Shown here one piece after another: positions 24,087 through 33,408 of a DNA stretch of 64,000 nucleotides. This DNA is from Sphingomonas sp. HF-S4 (lineage in GTDB: Bacteria > Pseudomonadota > Alphaproteobacteria > Sphingomonadales > Sphingomonadaceae): NCBI RefSeq assembly GCF_032911445.1, contig NZ_JAWJEJ010000001.1, forward strand, positions 744,001-808,000, given 5' to 3'. The notes beneath the pieces were generated by a model. That model saw nothing but the letters and a program-made list of their open reading frames with translations. It made no database searches and had not been told where the DNA came from. How positions within the stretch are numbered: position 1 is the stretch's first letter; the number at the start of each line of letters is the position of its first letter. The translations under genes were made by a program, and so were the position numbers.

Positions 24087-27017
24087 ATGCCTGACCGCCT
24101 CCATCTCTACACCATCCCGCCGCACCGCGCCTTCGCCGATGCGCTGGCGATCGGGCTGATCCGGCGGTTCGGCAGCGATCCGCTCAGGCTCGCGCGCGGG
24201 CTGGTGCTGCTGCCCAACAACCGCGCCAAGCGCGCGATCCAGGACGCCTTCGTCCGCGCGAGCGACAAGGGGCTGCTGCTCCCGCGGCTGGTCGCGGTCG
24301 GCGATCCGGAGCTCGACGAAGCGGTGTTCGACACCGCCGGCGACGACGATCCGATCCCCCCCGCGGTCGAGCCGCTCCAGCGGCGGATGATCCTCGCCCG
24401 GCTGATCCAGGAGGCGGGATCGCCGGTCGATGCCGCGGAAGCGGTGCGGCTGGCCGGCGATCTCGCCACTACGCTCGACCAGTTGCTGATCGAGGAAGTT
24501 GCCCCCCGCGCGCTCAGGGAAATCGAACTCAGCCAGGAACTGTCGGCGCATTGGGAGCGCTCGCTGGCACTGTTCGAAGTGGTGCTGACGCGCTGGCCGA
24601 GGGAGCTTGCGCGGCTCGGCCGGATCGACTTGGCCGAGCGCCGCCGCCGGCTGATCGACAAGGTGGCAAAGCGCTGGCGCACTGCCCCGCCCGAGGGCTT
24701 CGTCTGCGCCGCCGGCGTCGCCGCGCCGGCCCCCGTGTTCGCGCGCCTGCTGCGCAGCGTTGCCGGGATGCCGCACGGGATGGTCGTGCTGCCCGGCCTC
24801 GCCACTGCGCTCGGCGACATGGAATGGGACGCGCTCGGCCCGCACAAGCCCGATCCCGTCACTGGCCGGCGGCGGCGCAGCCTCGAAAGCCATCCGCAAT
24901 TCCACCTCAAGCTGCTGCTCGATCGGATGGGCGTGCATCGCAGCGAGTTCGATCCGTGGCGTGTTGCCAGCGATCACGATGCGCCGCCCGCGCGCAGCAA
25001 GGCGATCGCCTCGGCGATGGCGCCGCCCGAGCTGACGCATGGCTGGACATCGCTGCCCGCTGCCGAGCGGCGGCTCGACGGCGTGCGCGCGCTCGACGTC
25101 GCGACGCCGGCCGAGGAGGCGCAGGGAATCGCGCTGGCGCTGCGCGAGGTGCTGGAGACGCCCGAGCGCACTGCCGCCTTGGTCACCCCCGATCGTGCGC
25201 TTGCCCGGCGGGTGGCGGCGCATTGCGCACGCTGGGGGATCGCGGTGGACGATTCCGCCGGCCAGCCGCTATCGATCCTGCCGCCCGGCACGCTGCTGCT
25301 CGCGCTCGCCGATGCCGCCGCGCAGGGCTTCGCGCCGCTGCCTTTGCTGACCCTGCTCAAGCACCCGCTGGTGATGGCGGAGCGGCGCGCCGAGTGGCTC
25401 GAAGGTGCCCGCCTGCTCGATCGCGCGCTGCGCGGCCCGCGCCCCGCGCCGGGGCTCGCCGGGATCGACCGCCACCTTGCCGAGCAGGAGGGCCGGGACG
25501 GCCATCTCCGCCGCGCGGCACTGCGCTGGTGGCCTGAGGCGCGCGCGCTGCTCGAACCGCTGGAGGCAGTGTTCGCCGGCGGGCCGCAGCCGGTGCCGGC
25601 CTTGCTCGCCGCACTGCGCGAGACTGCGCAGGCGCTGGGTGGCGATGCGCTCTGGGCACGTGCCGAAGGGCGCGAAGCGGCGAGCCTGCTCGACGCTGCC
25701 GAGCGCGAGGCAGCGTTCGGCCCCCCGCGTGCCGAGCCAGAGGCGCTGGCGCCGCTGCTGCGCACGCTGATGGAGGAGGTTGCGGTGCGCCCGCCCCAGG
25801 GAGGGCATCCGCGGCTCGCGATCCTCGGCCTGATCGAGGCGCGGCTGCAGACCGCCGACCTGATGATCCTCGGCGGGTTGAACGAAGGCGTGTGGCCGGG
25901 CCTGCCCGCGCCCGACCCCTGGCTCGCCCCGCGCATCCGCGCCGAACTGGGGCTGCCGGGTCTCGAACGCCGCATCGGCCTCTCGGCGCACGACCTGGCG
26001 GGAGCCCTCGGCGCCCCCGAAGTGCTGCTCACCCGCGCCCGGCGCGATGCCAGCGCGCCGACGATTGCGTCAAGGTTCTGGCTGCGGCTCGAAGCGCTGT
26101 CGGGCGGTCTCGAACGCGCCGACGCGATCGAGGCCTGGCTGCGCGCGATCGACGCGCCGGGCCGTCACGAACCCGCCGAGCGTCCCGCCCCGCAGCCACC
26201 GGTCGAACAGCGCCCCAAGGCGCTGTCGGTCACCGAAGTCGATCGCCTCAAAGCAGACCCCTACGCCTTTTACGCCCGCCGGATGCTGCGGCTGATGCCG
26301 CTCGATCCGGTCGATGCCGATCCCAGCGCGGCGTGGCGCGGCACCGCGGTACACGAGGTTCTTCAGAAATGGTTCGAGCACGACGATTGCGCGCCCGAGC
26401 GGCTGCGCGATCGTGCCGAGGCGATGCTCGCCGACGAGCGCACCCACCCGATGATGCGCGCGCTCTGGGCGCCGCGGCTGATGGAGGCGATCGACTGGAT
26501 CGCGACGCAGATCGCCGCCGATCCCTCCCGGAAGGTAATCGCGGTCGAGAAACGCGGGGTGATCCCGTTCGGCGGGGTGGAACTCAGCGGCACGTTCGAC
26601 CGGATCGACCGGATGGCCGACGGCAGTCTGGCGATCGTCGACTACAAGACCGGCAAGCCGCCGAGCCTCGCCGCGGTGCGCGAGGGGTTCAGCCTGCAAT
26701 TGGGGCTGCTCGGGCTGATCGCCGAACGCGGCGGGTTCGATGGCATCGAGGGGCGGGCCAAGCAGTTCGAATATTGGTCGCTGTCGAAGAACAGCCGGGG
26801 GGCGTTCGGCTATGTCGAAAGCCCGTGCGATCCGCGGCGGCGCGAGTATCTGCCGGCCGACGAATTCGTCGATCGGGCGGTGGCGCAGTTCGAGGGCGCG
26901 GCGCGCGAATGGCTGACCGGCGACGCGCCGTTCACGGCCAAGCTCCACCCCGATTATGCGCCGTATGCGGAATACGACCAGCTGATGCGGCGGGACGAGT
27001 GGTATGGCCGTGATTGA
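24087..27017 (+). CDS. addB: AddB, subunit of the double-strand-break helicase-nuclease
   Basis: With AddA it forms the alphaproteobacterial AddAB enzyme that resects broken DNA ends for RecA. 976 aa from this ATG (MPDRLHLYTIPPHRAFADAL); a GTG at 24081, two codons upstream, has better spacing from the repeat-borne GGGGAGGGG and may be the true start. Seen: the N-terminal RGLVLLPNNRAKRAIQDAF segment, a degenerate helicase-like middle with LTLLKHPLVMAERRAEWL and ILGGLNEGVWPGLPAPDPWL, the KALSVTEVDRLKADPYAFYARRML region, and the PD-(D/E)XK nuclease at the end (GTFDRIDRMADGSLAIVDYKTGKPP, then FSLQLGLLGLIAE). No Walker A motif is visible, as expected for alphaproteobacterial AddB. Confidence 0.95.
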   Translation: MPDRLHLYTIPPHRAFADALAIGLIRRFGSDPLRLARGLVLLPNNRAKRAIQDAFVRASDKGLLLPRLVAVGDPELDEAVFDTAGDDDPIPPAVEPLQRRMILARLIQEAGSPVDAAEAVRLAGDLATTLDQLLIEEVAPRALREIELSQELSAHWERSLALFEVVLTRWPRELARLGRIDLAERRRRLIDKVAKRWRTAPPEGFVCAAGVAAPAPVFARLLRSVAGMPHGMVVLPGLATALGDMEWDALGPHKPDPVTGRRRRSLESHPQFHLKLLLDRMGVHRSEFDPWRVASDHDAPPARSKAIASAMAPPELTHGWTSLPAAERRLDGVRALDVATPAEEAQGIALALREVLETPERTAALVTPDRALARRVAAHCARWGIAVDDSAGQPLSILPPGTLLLALADAAAQGFAPLPLLTLLKHPLVMAERRAEWLEGARLLDRALRGPRPAPGLAGIDRHLAEQEGRDGHLRRAALRWWPEARALLEPLEAVFAGGPQPVPALLAALRETAQALGGDALWARAEGREAASLLDAAEREAAFGPPRAEPEALAPLLRTLMEEVAVRPPQGGHPRLAILGLIEARLQTADLMILGGLNEGVWPGLPAPDPWLAPRIRAELGLPGLERRIGLSAHDLAGALGAPEVLLTRARRDASAPTIASRFWLRLEALSGGLERADAIEAWLRAIDAPGRHEPAERPAPQPPVEQRPKALSVTEVDRLKADPYAFYARRMLRLMPLDPVDADPSAAWRGTAVHEVLQKWFEHDDCAPERLRDRAEAMLADERTHPMMRALWAPRLMEAIDWIATQIAADPSRKVIAVEKRGVIPFGGVELSGTFDRIDRMADGSLAIVDYKTGKPPSLAAVREGFSLQLGLLGLIAERGGFDGIEGRAKQFEYWSLSKNSRGAFGYVESPCDPRRREYLPADEFVDRAVAQFEGAAREWLTGDAPFTAKLHPDYAPYAEYDQLMRRDEWYGRD

Positions 27018-27030
27018 GGTCCCTCTTCTT

Positions 27031-27155
27031 GCTCCCCTCTCTGAAAGGGAGGGGCTGGGGGTGGGTGCGCGGCCCGCAGGGTCGCGCTTGACGCCAGCCG
27101 AGGGAGGCTCGCTGCGCGCGCCACCCGATCATCCTTCCCTTTCAGAGAGGGGAGC
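27031..27155. repeat. Intergenic inverted-repeat element, family A copy 3
   Basis: The left arm starts GCTCCCCTCTCTGAAAGGGA and the right arm ends TTTCAGAGAGGGGAGC, near-perfect complements; note the shared departure from other copies (CTCTCTGAAAG) in both arms. It fills the addB-addA gap. The final GGGGAG (27149-27154) lies 4 bases before the GTG start of addA and is the only plausible ribosome site. Confidence 0.9.
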
Positions 27156-27158
27156 CTG

Positions 27159-30100
27159 GTGAGCGTCCGCCCCCTCCACCCCCTGAAGGGCAACCAGCGC
27201 CGCGCCAGCGATCCCGCGCGCCACATCTGGCTCTCCGCTTCGGCGGGCACTGGCAAGACCCAGGTGCTCGCCGCGCGCGTCTGGCGGCTGCTCCTCGCCG
27301 GCACCGATCCCGGCGCGATCCTGTGCCTGACCTTCACCAAGGCCGGCGCCGCGGAAATGTCCGAACGGATCACCAGCCGCCTCGCGCGCTGGGTCCGCGC
27401 GAGCGATGCCGAGCTGGTCGCCGATCTCGAGGCTCTGGGCGAAAGCATCGCCCCCGAAGGCCGCGCCCGTGCCCGCACGCTCTTCGCCAAGGTGCTCGAC
27501 GCGCCGGGCGGCGGCATCCGCATCCAGACGATCCACAGCTTCTGCCAGTCCTTGCTCTCGGCCTTCCCGGTCGAGGCAGGACTCGTCCCCGGCTTTCGCC
27601 CGCTCGACCAGCGCGAGGAGGCCGTGCTCGCGCGCGAGGCGCTGGCCGAGATGCTTGTCGATGCGTCTCGCGAAGGGCGCACTGCGATGATCGACGCGGT
27701 CGGCGCGCTCAGCCTTCGGCTCGGCGAGGGCAAGGCCGAGGCATTTCTCAAGCTTTGCGCATCGAACGGCGAGGCAATGGCGGCGCTGCCCAGCGGCATC
27801 CAGCCCTTCCTGCGCCGCGCGCTCGACTTGCCGAGCGGCGACATCGCCGCCGAGATCGAGCGAAGCTGCGGCGACGACGCCTTCGATCTCGGGAGCCTGC
27901 GCGAAGTCGCCGCAATGAACGCCGCCTGGGGCACCAAGTCGGGCCTCGGACGCGCCGAGGAAATCGCGATGTGGCTGACGCTGCCGCCTGCGCGGCGCGC
28001 ACTGCGGCTCGCCGATCTCCATTCGGTCTGGGCCACCGCCAAGGGCGAGCCGCGCTCGTTCGGCAAGGGCCAGGCGCCGCAGGAGCCGGGCTATGCCGAT
28101 CTGGCGATGCGGCTCCACGGGCGGTGCGCCGCGCTGCTCGGCATGAAGGTTCAGGCCGAGTTCGCCGACCTGCTCGCGCGCGGGCTCGAGGCGGGCCGCG
28201 CCTATGCCGACACCTACGCGCGCGCCAAGCGCCGCGTCGGCGCGGTCGATTTCAACGATCTGATCCGCAAGACCGTCGCCTTGCTCGGCGAGCCCGGCAT
28301 GGGCGAGTGGGTGCGCTACAAGCTCGATCAGGTCACCGAGCACGTGCTGATCGACGAGGCGCAGGATACCAATCCCCAGCAATGGGCGATCGTCAGCGCG
28401 ATCGCCGACGAGTTCTTCGCCGGGCAGGGCGCGCGGGGGGAGGCAGTGCGCACGCTGTTCACCGTCGGCGACTACAAGCAGGCGATCTTCGGCTTCCAGG
28501 GCACCGACCCGATCTATTTCCGCGCCGCGTTCGAGCGCTTCTGGCAGCGCTCGCGCGTCCAGGCCGAGTTCGATGTCGAGGCGGCCGAGCTGGAGTCGCT
28601 GTCGCTTACCCACAGCTTCCGCTCGACGCGTCCGGTGCTGGAGTTCGTCGATGCCGCGCTCGGCGGATTGCCCGAACCGGGGATGGGCGACCTCAGCGAC
28701 GCCGAGCCACATGCCAGCGAAGTCCCCGGGCCGGGGACAGTGACGCTGTGGCCGGCGACGGTCGAGGGCGGCACCGAAGCCGACGAGGAGGAATGGGTCG
28801 GCGACACCACGCGGAAACTCGCCGGCGACATCGCGCGGGCGATTCGCGACTGGCTGGCGCAAGGGCTGATGCTCGAGAGCAAGGGCCGTCCGCTGCGCCC
28901 CGAGGACGTGATGATCCTCGTCAAGCGCCGCGGCGAGCTCGCGTCGCTGATCGTCGCCCGGCTCTATGCCGAGGGGGTGCCGGTGGCCGGGGTCGATCGG
29001 CTGCGGCTCAATGCGCCGCTCGCGGTGCAGGATCTGCTCGCCGCGATACGCTTCGTGCTCCAGCCCGAGGACGACCTGTCACTCGCGTCGCTGCTCGTCT
29101 CGCCGCTGATCGGCTGGAGCCAGGAGGATCTGATGCAGGTCGCGCTACGGCCGAAGGGCGCGTCGCTCTGGTCGCACCTGCGCGCCGTCGCCAGGGACCG
29201 GATCGGCCCGCTCGAAGCGCTGCTCAACCGCGCCGACTTCACCACGCCCTATCGCTTCCTCGAGGAAATCCTCTCGGGCGCGCTCGACGGGCGGCGGAAA
29301 CTGCTGCTCCGTCTCGGCGAGGAAGCGCGCGATCCGATCGAGGAACTGCTCAACGCCGCGCTCAATTTCGAGAATGTCGCGACGCCATCGCTCCAGCGCT
29401 TCCTCGACTGGTTCGATCGCGGCGATGTCGAGATCGTCCGCGACGCCGCCCAGCCCGCCGGCGCGGTGCGGGTGATGACCGCGCACGGCGCCAAGGGGCT
29501 CCAGGCGCCGCTGGTGATCCTCGCCGACGCCACGGTCGATCCGACGCGGTCCCCGCGCGATTTCCTGCTCTGGGCGCCCGAGGACCACGACGCCGCGCCG
29601 TTCCCGATCTTCCGCCCGCGCGCCGCGGAGCGTGGCGGACCGCTCGATAGCGTGCTCGATCGCGCCGATTCGCGCGAACTCCAGGAACATTGGCGCCTGT
29701 TCTACGTCGCGGCGACGCGCGCCGAGGAGCGGCTGGTCATCGCCGGCGCGCTCGGTCCCCAGGCCAAGGGCGAACCGCCCGTCGCCAGCTGGTACGCCGC
29801 CAGCGCCCGCGCCCTCGATACGCTCGGCGTACCCGAGGGAGCGGTTCGCGAGTATCGCGGGCGGAACCCTGCTGCTCCGGTCGCCGCGCTTCGGGGCGAA
29901 TCCAAAGCCGAATCATCGCCCCCCGCGCTCCCTGACTGGCTCGCCCGCCCGGCGCCGCAGGAAGCCCGCCCGCCACGCCCGCTCGCCCCCTCGTCGCTCG
30001 GCGACGACAGCGTCGCCGATCCGCCGCCGACGCCCGCGACGCGCCGCGCCGCCGAGCGCGGCCGGCTGCTCCACGCATTGTTCGAGCGGCTCCCCGCCCT

Positions 30101-30581
30101 GGCGCCCGAGACCCGCGCCGCCGCCGCCGAGCGCTGGCTCGCAGGCCCCGGCGGCGTCACCGATGCCGAGGCGCGCCGCGAGATCGCCGGCGCCGCGCTG
30201 GCGGTGATCGAGGATCCGCGCTTCTCGACCCTGTTCACTCCAGATGCGCTCGCCGAGGCACCGATCGCCGCAGTGGTCGAGAGCGGGCTGGTCGTCTCGG
30301 GCACGGTCGACCGGCTGGTCGTCGCGGGCGACGTGGTGCGCATCGTCGATTTCAAGACCGGGCGGCGCGCGCCCGCGACGCTCGACGCGATCCCGCCCTA
30401 CCATCTTCGCCAGATGGCCGCCTATGCCGCGGCGCTGGCAGTGATCTTCCCGGGCAAGCGGATCGAGCCGGCCTTGCTCTACACCGCGGGGCCGACGCTC
30501 CACCTGCTGCCGCCCGATCTGCTCGCGGCGCACAAGGCCGACTTGGTCGCGGCGGAGCAAAGCTTGGCTTCGCGCGCTTGA
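27159..30581 (+). CDS. addA: AddA, UvrD-type helicase and nuclease subunit
   Basis: ATP-driven 3'-5' helicase plus nuclease partner of AddB. 1140 aa. The start is GTG, 4 bases after the GGGGAG formed by the right arm of the preceding repeat. Helicase motifs in order: I WLSASAGTGKTQVLAAR, Ia LCLTFTKAGAAEM, QTIHSFCQSLL, VDFNDLIRK, II HVLIDEAQDTNPQQW, III VGDYKQAIFGFQGTDP, IV LTHSFRSTRPVLEF, V VMTAHGAKGLQAPLVIL, VI LFYVAATRAEERLVIAG. The C-terminal nuclease has GTVDRLVVAGDVVRIVDFKTGRRAP and YHLRQMAAYAAAL. A Pro-rich linker (residues about 900-960) joins helicase and nuclease parts. Confidence 0.97.
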   Translation: MSVRPLHPLKGNQRRASDPARHIWLSASAGTGKTQVLAARVWRLLLAGTDPGAILCLTFTKAGAAEMSERITSRLARWVRASDAELVADLEALGESIAPEGRARARTLFAKVLDAPGGGIRIQTIHSFCQSLLSAFPVEAGLVPGFRPLDQREEAVLAREALAEMLVDASREGRTAMIDAVGALSLRLGEGKAEAFLKLCASNGEAMAALPSGIQPFLRRALDLPSGDIAAEIERSCGDDAFDLGSLREVAAMNAAWGTKSGLGRAEEIAMWLTLPPARRALRLADLHSVWATAKGEPRSFGKGQAPQEPGYADLAMRLHGRCAALLGMKVQAEFADLLARGLEAGRAYADTYARAKRRVGAVDFNDLIRKTVALLGEPGMGEWVRYKLDQVTEHVLIDEAQDTNPQQWAIVSAIADEFFAGQGARGEAVRTLFTVGDYKQAIFGFQGTDPIYFRAAFERFWQRSRVQAEFDVEAAELESLSLTHSFRSTRPVLEFVDAALGGLPEPGMGDLSDAEPHASEVPGPGTVTLWPATVEGGTEADEEEWVGDTTRKLAGDIARAIRDWLAQGLMLESKGRPLRPEDVMILVKRRGELASLIVARLYAEGVPVAGVDRLRLNAPLAVQDLLAAIRFVLQPEDDLSLASLLVSPLIGWSQEDLMQVALRPKGASLWSHLRAVARDRIGPLEALLNRADFTTPYRFLEEILSGALDGRRKLLLRLGEEARDPIEELLNAALNFENVATPSLQRFLDWFDRGDVEIVRDAAQPAGAVRVMTAHGAKGLQAPLVILADATVDPTRSPRDFLLWAPEDHDAAPFPIFRPRAAERGGPLDSVLDRADSRELQEHWRLFYVAATRAEERLVIAGALGPQAKGEPPVASWYAASARALDTLGVPEGAVREYRGRNPAAPVAALRGESKAESSPPALPDWLARPAPQEARPPRPLAPSSLGDDSVADPPPTPATRRAAERGRLLHALFERLPALAPETRAAAAERWLAGPGGVTDAEARREIAGAALAVIEDPRFSTLFTPDALAEAPIAAVVESGLVVSGTVDRLVVAGDVVRIVDFKTGRRAPATLDAIPPYHLRQMAAYAAALAVIFPGKRIEPALLYTAGPTLHLLPPDLLAAHKADLVAAEQSLASRA

Positions 30582-30635
30582 GCCGGAACCCCGGCGCACA
30601 TAGATAACGCACAAGACTCACTCAGGAGACGTTTC

Positions 30636-30956
30636 ATGGCCACTCAGGCTACCACCGATGCCAGCTTCGACGCCGATGTCCTCCAGGCCGACAAGCCTGT
30701 GCTCGTGGACTTCTGGGCCGAATGGTGCGGCCCCTGCCGGATGATCGCCCCGGCGCTCGAAGAGCTCGCCACCGAGCTCGGCGACAAGGTCCAGATCGTC
30801 AAGATCGACATCGACGCCAATCCCGAAGCGCCGACCAAATACGGCGTGCGCGGCATCCCGACGATGATCCTGTTCAAGAATGGCCAACAGGCCGCGACCC
30901 AGGTCGGCGCGCTGCCCAAGAGCGCGATCAAGCAGTGGATCGAGCGCGAGCTCTGA
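30636..30956 (+). CDS. trxA: Thioredoxin
   Basis: Small cytosolic dithiol reductase, 106 aa. CTCAGGAGACG precedes the ATG. The active site WCGPC has Cys31 and Cys34; VDFWAEWCGPCRM and the cis-Pro loop GIPTMILFKNG are complete. The position after addA is conserved in alphaproteobacteria. A G+C-rich hairpin follows the stop. Confidence 0.98.
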   Translation: MATQATTDASFDADVLQADKPVLVDFWAEWCGPCRMIAPALEELATELGDKVQIVKIDIDANPEAPTKYGVRGIPTMILFKNGQQAATQVGALPKSAIKQWIEREL

Positions 30957-30970
30957 TCGGCTGAACCCGG

Positions 30971-30999
30971 CAGGCCGCCCCCTCCGGCGGCGCGGCCTG
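30971..30999 (+). terminator. Hairpin after trxA, weak terminator
   Basis: CAGGCCGC at 30971-30978 pairs with GCGGCCTG at 30992-30999 around a 13-nt loop. There is no T-run (ACCGG follows), so termination, if any, may need Rho. Confidence 0.5.
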
Positions 31000-31070
31000 A
31001 ACCGGATCTGCACGACATCACCATGATGCGCTGACGCCGGCCACCGGTCGGTCGGCACATCGCCGCGCGA

Positions 31071-31098
31071 TGAAACTCCCCGAACATCGGGAGTTTCA
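31071..31098 (+). promoter_or_regulatory. Hairpin covering the ribosome site of the DUF4173 gene
   Basis: TGAAACTCCCCGA (31071-31083) and TCGGGAGTTTCA (31087-31098) form a 12-bp stem with one bulged C and an ACA loop. The 3' arm contains GGGAG (31089-31093), the Shine-Dalgarno-like sequence 6 bases before the ATG at 31100. In RNA the stem would hide the ribosome site, as in RNA thermometers or other cis-controlled starts. As DNA it could also be an operator. Confidence 0.6.
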
Positions 31099-31099
31099 C

Positions 31100-32692
31100 A
31101 TGCGCTTGCGACTATCTTCCAGCTTCCTCGCCAAGGTCGCCGCCGCGGGCGGGCTCGTCCTGCTCGCCGACCGGCTGTTCTGGGCGGGGGAGGGGATCGG
31201 CTCCAATCTCGGCATCTTCGCGCTCGCCTGGGCGCTGGCGACGCTGGCGCTGAGCCCTGCGGCCTGGCGCGACCGGCGTAGCTGGATCGCCGCGGCAGGC
31301 GCACTGCTGCTCACATTGCCTCTGCTCGACAGTCCCGGACCGATCGCCTTCCTGCTGTTCGGCACCTGCCTGGCGACGGCGGTGCTGCTGCCCCGCATGA
31401 CGCGGTTCGGCCATGCCGGCAGCTGGGTTCTGCGGTTGCTCCTCCAGGGCGTGGTCAGCCTGATCGGTCCGTGGCGCGACCTGATCCGGCTCCGCAAGCC
31501 GTTCAGCCGGGGCCTGCCCCGCCAGCGCATCCTGCCGCTGCTGCCCTTGCCGCTGTTCGGCGGCGTGGTGTTCCTCGCGCTCTTCGCCAACGCCAATCCA
31601 GTGATCGGCGACGCGCTGGTCGCGCTCGGCACCCCGCGGTTCGAGGATGCGACGATCGGGCGCATGCTCTTTTGGGGCGTGATCCTCACCGCGGTCTGGA
31701 CAACGCTGCGCCCGCGCCGGCTGCGCCTCGTCTCGAACCTGCCGGAAGCGACCATGCCCCAGGCGCTGCCCGGCGTGACCACCGGCTCGGTGCTGCTCGC
31801 CTTGCTCACCTTCAACGCGCTGTTCGCGCTGCAGAACGGGCTCGACATCGCCTTCCTGTGGAGCGGCGCGCCGCTGCCTGCGGGCGTGAGCCTTGCCGAA
31901 TATGCCCATCGCGGCGCCTACCCGCTGATCGCCACCGCGCTGCTCGCCGGGCTGTTCGTCCTCGTCGCGCTGCGGCCGGGGTCGGAGACTGCCAAAGTTC
32001 CCGCGATCCGTCGGCTGGTGGTCCTGTGGGTCGCGCAGAACGTCTTCCTCGTCGCGTCGAGCATCCTCCGCACGATCGACTATGTCGAAGTCTATTCGCT
32101 CACCGAACTGCGTATCGCCGCCTTGCTGTGGATGGCGTTGGTCGCGCTCGGGCTGGTGCTGATCCTGTGGCGGATGTTGCGCGGGCGAAGCGCGGCCTGG
32201 CTCATCAACGCCAATGCCGGTGCCGCGCTGCTGGTCCTGGCCGCCTGCACGATGGTCGATTTCGGTGCGGTCTCCGCCGCGTGGAACGTCCGCCACGCCC
32301 GCGAAATCGGTGGCAAGGGGGCGGGCCTCGACCTCTGCTATCTCGCCTGGCAGGGGCCCTCGGCGCTGAGGTCGCTCGTCGCGCTCGAGCTGGAGAACGA
32401 CCTCGATCCCGGCTTCGCCGAGCGCATCGCCTGGGTCCGGCATCGCGTGCTGACCGACACGATCGAGCGTCAGCGCGGCGGCGAGTGGATCCGGCGCAAC
32501 GACCGCCGCCTCCGCCAGGTCGCGGCGATGCTCGCCGGCCGCAAGCTTCGCGCCAGCCCCGGCGACGGCCCGGCCGGACGCCATTGCGACGGCACCCCGT
32601 TCACTCCCGAACCGGCGCCGGCCCTAAGCGCATCGCCGCTGCCGAACCGGATGCCCACGCCCACACCATTGACGAACGAGGCCGTGCGATGA
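31100..32692 (+). CDS. DUF4173 multi-pass membrane protein
   Basis: 530 aa, about 11-12 membrane helices and a polar C-terminal tail rich in Pro. The ATG at 31100 is chosen because GGGAG lies 6 bases upstream; the in-frame ATG at 31070 has no ribosome site and its first ten codons are the hairpin itself. Family marks: LANANPVIGDAL near residue 175, EYAHRGAYPLIATALLAGLFVL near residue 285 and IDYVEVYSLTELRIAALLWM near residue 340, all typical of DUF4173. Function unknown. The response-regulator gene starts within its stop codon (ATGA), so the membrane protein and the two-component pair are made together; it could be a signal input or the regulated target. Confidence 0.88.
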   Translation: MRLRLSSSFLAKVAAAGGLVLLADRLFWAGEGIGSNLGIFALAWALATLALSPAAWRDRRSWIAAAGALLLTLPLLDSPGPIAFLLFGTCLATAVLLPRMTRFGHAGSWVLRLLLQGVVSLIGPWRDLIRLRKPFSRGLPRQRILPLLPLPLFGGVVFLALFANANPVIGDALVALGTPRFEDATIGRMLFWGVILTAVWTTLRPRRLRLVSNLPEATMPQALPGVTTGSVLLALLTFNALFALQNGLDIAFLWSGAPLPAGVSLAEYAHRGAYPLIATALLAGLFVLVALRPGSETAKVPAIRRLVVLWVAQNVFLVASSILRTIDYVEVYSLTELRIAALLWMALVALGLVLILWRMLRGRSAAWLINANAGAALLVLAACTMVDFGAVSAAWNVRHAREIGGKGAGLDLCYLAWQGPSALRSLVALELENDLDPGFAERIAWVRHRVLTDTIERQRGGEWIRRNDRRLRQVAAMLAGRKLRASPGDGPAGRHCDGTPFTPEPAPALSASPLPNRMPTPTPLTNEAVR

Positions 32693-33408
32693 TCCTATGC
32701 CCCATGCCGCGCACCATCCTGATCGCCGACGACGATCCGCACATCCGCCAGCTGCTCGCCTTCGCCTTCGCCAAGGCCGGGCTCGACACGCTGGAAGCCG
32801 ATGATGGTGTGGCAGTCCTGAGCCTCGTCGAAAGCCGGCACGTTGATCTCGTCGTGCTCGACATCAACATGCCGCGGATGGACGGGCTCGAGACGTGCCG
32901 GCGGCTGCGCACCGCCGGCGACCTGCCGATCCTGTTCCTCTCCTCGCGCGACGACGAGATCGATCGCGTGCTCGGGATCGAGCTGGGTGCCGACGATTAT
33001 GTCGTCAAGCCGTTCAGCCCCCGCGAAGTCGTCGCGCGTTCGATGGCGATCCTGCGCCGCACTGGCGCCAAGCCCGTCGCGGCCGATGACGGCCGCCGGA
33101 TCGACCACGGCCGCCTCGCGCTCGACGTGGACGGCTGGCGCGCGACCTGGGCGGGAACCGAGATCGCGCTGACCGTCACCGAATTCTCGATCCTGCGCAC
33201 CCTCGCGGTGATGCCGGGCAAGGTGTTCAGCCGCGACGCGATCATCGATCGCCTCCATGGCCCCGGCTTCGCAGTGACCGACCGCACGATCGACAGCCAT
33301 ATCCGCAACCTGCGCGCCAAGTTCGCCCAGATCGGCGGCACCGACATCATCGAGACACGCGCGGGCGTCGGCTACCGCATCGGGAGCTGCGCGGGCGCGC
33401 CGGCGTGA
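32689..33408 (+). CDS. OmpR/PhoB-type response regulator
   Basis: 239 aa. The ATG overlaps the stop of the DUF4173 gene; GAGG lies 8 bases upstream. A second ATG at 32704 is possible. Receiver domain: ADDDPHIRQLLAFAF, phospho-accepting Asp58 in VVLDINMPRMDG, FLSSRDDE and the VVKPFSP lysine. C-terminal winged helix: LTVTEFSILRTLAVMPGKVFSRDAIIDRLHG and TDRTIDSHIRNLRAKF, ending with GVGYRIG. It is the partner of the sensor kinase encoded immediately downstream. Targets are unknown; the pair's arrangement with a membrane protein recalls Cre-type systems but the family members differ. Confidence 0.95.
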   Translation: MILCPMPRTILIADDDPHIRQLLAFAFAKAGLDTLEADDGVAVLSLVESRHVDLVVLDINMPRMDGLETCRRLRTAGDLPILFLSSRDDEIDRVLGIELGADDYVVKPFSPREVVARSMAILRRTGAKPVAADDGRRIDHGRLALDVDGWRATWAGTEIALTVTEFSILRTLAVMPGKVFSRDAIIDRLHGPGFAVTDRTIDSHIRNLRAKFAQIGGTDIIETRAGVGYRIGSCAGAPA

